This document shows positions 24,537 to 27,815 of a stretch of DNA of 27,815 bases, piece after piece. The position numbers and the translations under genes were made by a program. Source of the stretch: JAAGZL01 sp050288625 (GTDB taxonomy: Bacteria > Pseudomonadota > Gammaproteobacteria > Chromatiales > Chromatiaceae); the NCBI GenBank assembly GCA_050288625.1, contig JBNKEE010000024.1:1-27815 (forward strand), written 5' to 3'. Under the pieces are notes generated by a model. The model worked only from the letters and a program-made list of their open reading frames with translations, did not search any database and was not told the DNA's origin. The first letter of the stretch is position 1; each line of letters begins with the position of its first letter.

Positions 24537-26801
24537 TCACTCAATGTGCTGCTTAATCTTATCGATCAAACCAACTATATGCTCTGATAAATCCGGTACC
24601 TTCTCGTACACCTTCTCCGCCTCTTCGTATTTGCCATTCTCTTTTAGCTCAATGATGTCACAAATCAGCTTATGTATCTCTGCGTGCGGCTTACGCACCT
24701 GCTCCATCTCAGGGATATTACCAAAGCGCTCCAACCCCTCGCCGAAATACCATTTACCGAAGGCACAGTCGTGATCGGAGACCGCCTGATCACGGGTAAG
24801 CGCAGCACGTCCATCCAGATAACCCCGTAGTTTCACCCGCCATGCCAGATGCGCGGTCTTGGCCTTTTCCAGGTCGATAAGCAGCTGCTTTTCACCTAGA
24901 TTGAAGCGCCCCACTACACCCAGCAACTCTTCGGACAGCTTTACCAGAGTCTCACTCTCGTTAGCAAGTTCAGCAGCTCCCTCTGCAGCATGAGTAGTCA
25001 CTTCGTTTACTCTACTTACATTGCGGTTAATCTCGTCGGCGACAACACTCTGTTCCTCTGATGCCGTAGCGATCTGTGTATTCATAGAATTGATTGTATC
25101 CACAGCATTGAGGATCGCATCCAGCGCCTCTCCAGCCTGACCCGCCTGCTCCACCGAAATGATGGTGCTCTGCTTACCCTTTTCTATCACACCAACAGCC
25201 TGCTTGGTGCCATTTTGCAGACTCTCGATCATCCCTCTTATCTCTTCTGTTGAACTTTGGGTACGCTGCGCCAGGGAACGTACTTCATCGGCCACCACTG
25301 CGAAGCCGCGGCCCTGTTCGCCGGCGCGTGCCGCCTCAATCGCTGCATTAAGGGCAAGCAGATTGGTCTGTTCGGCAATACTGACGATAACATCCAGCAC
25401 ACCACCTATGTGAATACTGTCTTCATTGACCCGAGCCACCACCTCGGTGATACGTTCCATCTCTGTTGCTACCTCATTGATAGTCTTGATCGCATTCGCC
25501 ACCACCTGTTTGCCCTTGGTGGTGTCTTCATCCGCCTGCTTGGTCGCATCTGCGGCCAATGAAGTGTTGCCCGCCACGTCGTGCACTGTAGCAGACATCT
25601 CATTTACCGCCGTGGCGATCTGCTCAATATCCTGCTGCTGCTGCAGCATACCGTGATGGGTTCTCTCCACATTCGATGAGAAATGTTCCACCGCCGGCGC
25701 CAGACTTATTGCGGCCATGGCGGTCTTCTCAACCGTCTCGTGTATACGTTCGATAAACCTGTTAAAGGCCCGGCTGAGTTTTGCCACCACATCATTGCCC
25801 TCTTCCGGCAGACGGACATCGAGCTTGCCGTCACCATCGGCTATCTCCTCAAGAGATACAACCACGCGCTTGAGCGGTGCGGTAATACCGCGAGCGAGAA
25901 ATGTGCTACTGACAACACCAATCAAAACACCCAACACCCCAAGACCCAACAAGATGCCCTGCAAGGATGAGAGCGCATCGCTGAAGTAACTGCGGTCCAC
26001 AACAACCTCCACTACACCGATAGGATTGTCAGAGTAGTCACCTATGGCTTCAGCCAGGATTGCGACCGGTTTGCTGCCAGCCTCACTCCGCAGGTATTGC
26101 GCCTTGCCGCGTAAGATGTCGCGCATCTGTTGTGTATTTAGCAGGGTTTTGGTCTTTAATGTTGTGCCAAAGGTTTCGAACCCGCTATCTCTTTTCAGAT
26201 GTAGCGCCACATCAACACCATACTGCTTTTTGAACTCGTCAAAAAAGGCCTGACCGAATGACATACCAAACTCCACCGAGCCGATATGTTTACCTTCGTA
26301 AGAAACAGGTACGATACCGCGAATACCGAGTCCGGCTACACCTACCTCCAGGCCACTTACTGGCGCCTTGGTATCATTAGTAGCAACGACGGTTTTGCGG
26401 AAAGATGACAGATCGTCACCGTATTTTTTCAGTTTATGCACTCTGAGAAAGGAAGTTGCCGGCGGAGTATGAAACTGGAACTGGCGGACGGCGAAATCCT
26501 TTTTCAGTCCATTAAATCCAGGGCCGAACATCTGCTCCAGAGCATCCCGATCACCTGCGGCAAACGCCTGCTGCACCCGTGGGATAGAGGCGACTAGTTG
26601 CGCCATGGAGTGGGCCCGGTACTTTTCTGCGTGCAAACGCCCCATTAGAATTTCATGGTATTGGTCCAGCTGATGACGCTCCGCCTCCTGCAGGGTTCCT
26701 TCCATACGGATGTCGGCCACCCATACAATCAGTATGACAACCAGGGTCAGAAGGCCAACAGTAGCAAGGGTAAAACGCCAGAATATAGTTAGTTTATTCA
26801 C
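24537..26801 (-). CDS. Methyl-accepting chemotaxis protein with dCache sensor and zinc-binding CZB domain
   Basis: Inner-membrane chemoreceptor signalling through CheW/CheA. From GTG at 26801 (GGAGG eight bases upstream) it has 754 residues. Order: TM1 (about 8-29), a large periplasmic double-Cache domain (about 35-270; FQFHTPPATSFLRVHK and GLEVGVAGLGIRGIVPV are typical of dCache_3), TM2 (about 281-303) and HAMP (304-357). The signalling domain (about 390-632) has its hairpin tip at SIAEQTNLLALNAAIEAARAGEQGRGFAVVADEVR. A C-terminal chemoreceptor zinc-binding domain (about 648-735) carries His651 in HLAW, Cys679 in DCAFGKWY, and His706 and His710 in PHAEIH. CZB domains are known to bind zinc and, in some receptors, sense hypochlorite through the Cys. 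The ligand of the periplasmic domain is not predictable. A sigma-28-like promoter precedes it. Confidence 0.94.
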   Translation of the reverse strand: MNKLTIFWRFTLATVGLLTLVVILIVWVADIRMEGTLQEAERHQLDQYHEILMGRLHAEKYRAHSMAQLVASIPRVQQAFAAGDRDALEQMFGPGFNGLKKDFAVRQFQFHTPPATSFLRVHKLKKYGDDLSSFRKTVVATNDTKAPVSGLEVGVAGLGIRGIVPVSYEGKHIGSVEFGMSFGQAFFDEFKKQYGVDVALHLKRDSGFETFGTTLKTKTLLNTQQMRDILRGKAQYLRSEAGSKPVAILAEAIGDYSDNPIGVVEVVVDRSYFSDALSSLQGILLGLGVLGVLIGVVSSTFLARGITAPLKRVVVSLEEIADGDGKLDVRLPEEGNDVVAKLSRAFNRFIERIHETVEKTAMAAISLAPAVEHFSSNVERTHHGMLQQQQDIEQIATAVNEMSATVHDVAGNTSLAADATKQADEDTTKGKQVVANAIKTINEVATEMERITEVVARVNEDSIHIGGVLDVIVSIAEQTNLLALNAAIEAARAGEQGRGFAVVADEVRSLAQRTQSSTEEIRGMIESLQNGTKQAVGVIEKGKQSTIISVEQAGQAGEALDAILNAVDTINSMNTQIATASEEQSVVADEINRNVSRVNEVTTHAAEGAAELANESETLVKLSEELLGVVGRFNLGEKQLLIDLEKAKTAHLAWRVKLRGYLDGRAALTRDQAVSDHDCAFGKWYFGEGLERFGNIPEMEQVRKPHAEIHKLICDIIELKENGKYEEAEKVYEKVPDLSEHIVGLIDKIKQHIE

Positions 26802-26857
26802 ACAGACTCCCTCCCGGATATGCCATAAATGTATGTGTTGATGGATTGCTATCCGGT

Positions 26858-26884
26858 ATAGCGTCAGGCGAATCTATTTCTTTA
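26858..26884 (-). promoter_or_regulatory. Possible sigma-28 (FliA) promoter of the chemoreceptor gene
   Basis: On the minus strand TAAAGAAA (plus 26877-26884), an 11-base spacer and GACGCTAT (plus 26858-26865) resemble the flagellar consensus TAAAGTTT, 11 bases, GCCGATAA. TAAAG and five of the eight -10 bases match, with exact spacing. It lies about 60 bases before the GTG start and after the cysS stop. Confidence 0.45.
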
Positions 26885-26926
26885 GAAAAAGTATGGAAAC
26901 TACTTGAAATCCGGCATAAAAGAGGA

Positions 26927-27815
26927 TCAACCCCTCCGCCAACTGGTGCCTCCCGCACCATCCTCCAACAGGATATTGGCCTCTTGTAGCTGATCACGAA
27001 TACGATCCGCCTCGGCCCAGTTCTTCTCCTTTCGTGCATCCAGACGTTGTTGGATCAGCTGTTCGATCTCTGCATCGCTCAAAGCGTCGTCACCGCCGGC
27101 CTCGCCCCGTAGAAATGTCTCCACATCACCCTGAAGAATCCCCAACACAGCACCCATGGCCTTCAGTTCTGCAGCCAGAGATGCTGTAGCTAGTTCATCC
27201 TCTTTGCGGGTACGGTTGATCTCCCGCACTAGATCAAACATGGCGGCCAGGGCCTCCGGGGTGTTGAAGTCGTCGTCCATGGCGGCATTGAAACGTTCGC
27301 GGAACTGTTCACCACCGGCCGGCTCCGCCTCCGGCAGTCCACGCAGGGCTGTATAGAACCTGGTCAAAGCGTTGCGGGCGTTGTTCAGATGCTCATCATC
27401 GTAATTAAGCGGGCTACGATAGTGGCTGGTCATAATGAAATAACGCACCTCTTCCGCTCGGTACCGCTTCAGTATTTCGCGCACGGTAAAGAAGTTACCC
27501 AGGGATTTGGACATCTTCTCTTCGTTAATACGCACAAAGCCGTTGTGCAGCCAGTAATTCACAAACTTCTTGCCGGTGGCCCCTTCCGACTGGGCGATCT
27601 CGTTCTCATGGTGCGGAAAGGTCAGATCGGCTCCACCACCGTGTATATCAAAGGTATCCCCCAGGCAGCAGGTGGACATGGCGGAGCACTCAATATGCCA
27701 ACCAGGACGACCATCTCCCCAGGGAGATCCCCAGGCCGGCTCACCTGGTTTAGCCGCCTTCCACAACACGAAATCCAGTGGGTCGCGCTTCTTCTCTTCC
27801 ACCTCTACCCGCTCA
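26927..27815 (-). CDS. cysS: Cysteinyl-tRNA synthetase, C-terminal part (runs off the window)
   Basis: Class I aminoacyl-tRNA synthetase that charges tRNA-Cys. The frame is open to the last base of the window, reading ERVEVEEKKRDPLDF at its edge, so the N-terminal third with the HIGH motif lies outside. About 296 of the usual ~460 residues are visible. The zinc-site region has GWHIECSAM and FPHHENEIAQSEG, the KMSKS loop is EEKMSKSLGNFFTV, then the DALR helical domain (MDDDFNTPEALA) and the C-terminal IQQRLDARKEKNW...GTSWRRG. Sequence is very close to E. coli CysS. It ends 125 bases before the chemoreceptor gene on the same strand. Confidence 0.96.
   Translation of the reverse strand, partial: ERVEVEEKKRDPLDFVLWKAAKPGEPAWGSPWGDGRPGWHIECSAMSTCCLGDTFDIHGGGADLTFPHHENEIAQSEGATGKKFVNYWLHNGFVRINEEKMSKSLGNFFTVREILKRYRAEEVRYFIMTSHYRSPLNYDDEHLNNARNALTRFYTALRGLPEAEPAGGEQFRERFNAAMDDDFNTPEALAAMFDLVREINRTRKEDELATASLAAELKAMGAVLGILQGDVETFLRGEAGGDDALSDAEIEQLIQQRLDARKEKNWAEADRIRDQLQEANILLEDGAGGTSWRRG

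Noticed and set aside
1..27815. CRISPR array, prophage, insertion sequence, tRNA or rRNA genes
   Set aside because: Reading both strands gave no regularly spaced repeats, no transposase or phage genes, and no tRNA- or rRNA-like sequence; intergenic gaps are too short to hide most of these.

Overview
This is a window of a gammaproteobacterial chromosome, almost fully coding, with no gene-free stretch longer than about 220 bases. The lineage call rests on conserved gene order: guaB-guaA divergent from xseA, and rlmN-pilW-rodZ-hisS-yfgM-bamB-der in one run, as in Escherichia and Pseudomonas. Protein sequences are close to gammaproteobacterial GuaA, GuaB, HisS, EttA, HtpG and CysS. A monofunctional-type RelA and a PEP-CTERM-like secreted protein fit a free-living, possibly matrix-producing organism. 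A chemoreceptor behind a flagellar-type promoter suggests motility. I cannot name the genus.

Layout. (1) Bases 2-370 hold the tail of an unrecognised Gly/Pro-rich protein. (2) 404-3503, minus strand: guaB then guaA, the last two steps to GMP, behind a clear sigma-70 promoter that fixes the guaB start. (3) 3614-6462, plus strand: xseA and a Glu-type amino-acid dehydrogenase. (4) 6469-18389, minus strand: an unbroken run htpG, relA, rlmN, pilW, rodZ, hisS, yfgM, bamB, der. It combines proteostasis, stringent response, translation quality, cell shape and pilus genes, outer-membrane assembly and ribosome biogenesis. It is headed by a sigma-32-like heat-shock promoter before htpG. ispG, which sits between rodZ and hisS in E. 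coli and P. aeruginosa, is missing here. (5) 18611-24477, plus strand: pgm, a Trp-rich protein with an exosortase (PEP-CTERM/VPxPA type) sorting tail, a lone non-canonical lipoamide-dehydrogenase-like flavoprotein, and ettA. (6) 24537-27815, minus strand: a dCache/HAMP/MCP/CZB chemoreceptor and the C-terminal two thirds of cysS, which runs off the window.

The genes are mostly housekeeping. I see no CRISPR array, insertion sequence, prophage, tRNA or rRNA. The most unusual content is the PEP-CTERM-like protein with its tandem 10-base repeat upstream and strong hairpin downstream. Next come several intergenic structures: alternative stems before relA, a long hairpin between hisS and yfgM, and a REP-like palindrome at the ettA ribosome binding site. 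Two predicted promoters (sigma-32 for htpG, sigma-28 for the chemoreceptor) are also of note. Nothing here amounts to a clearly new multi-gene system.
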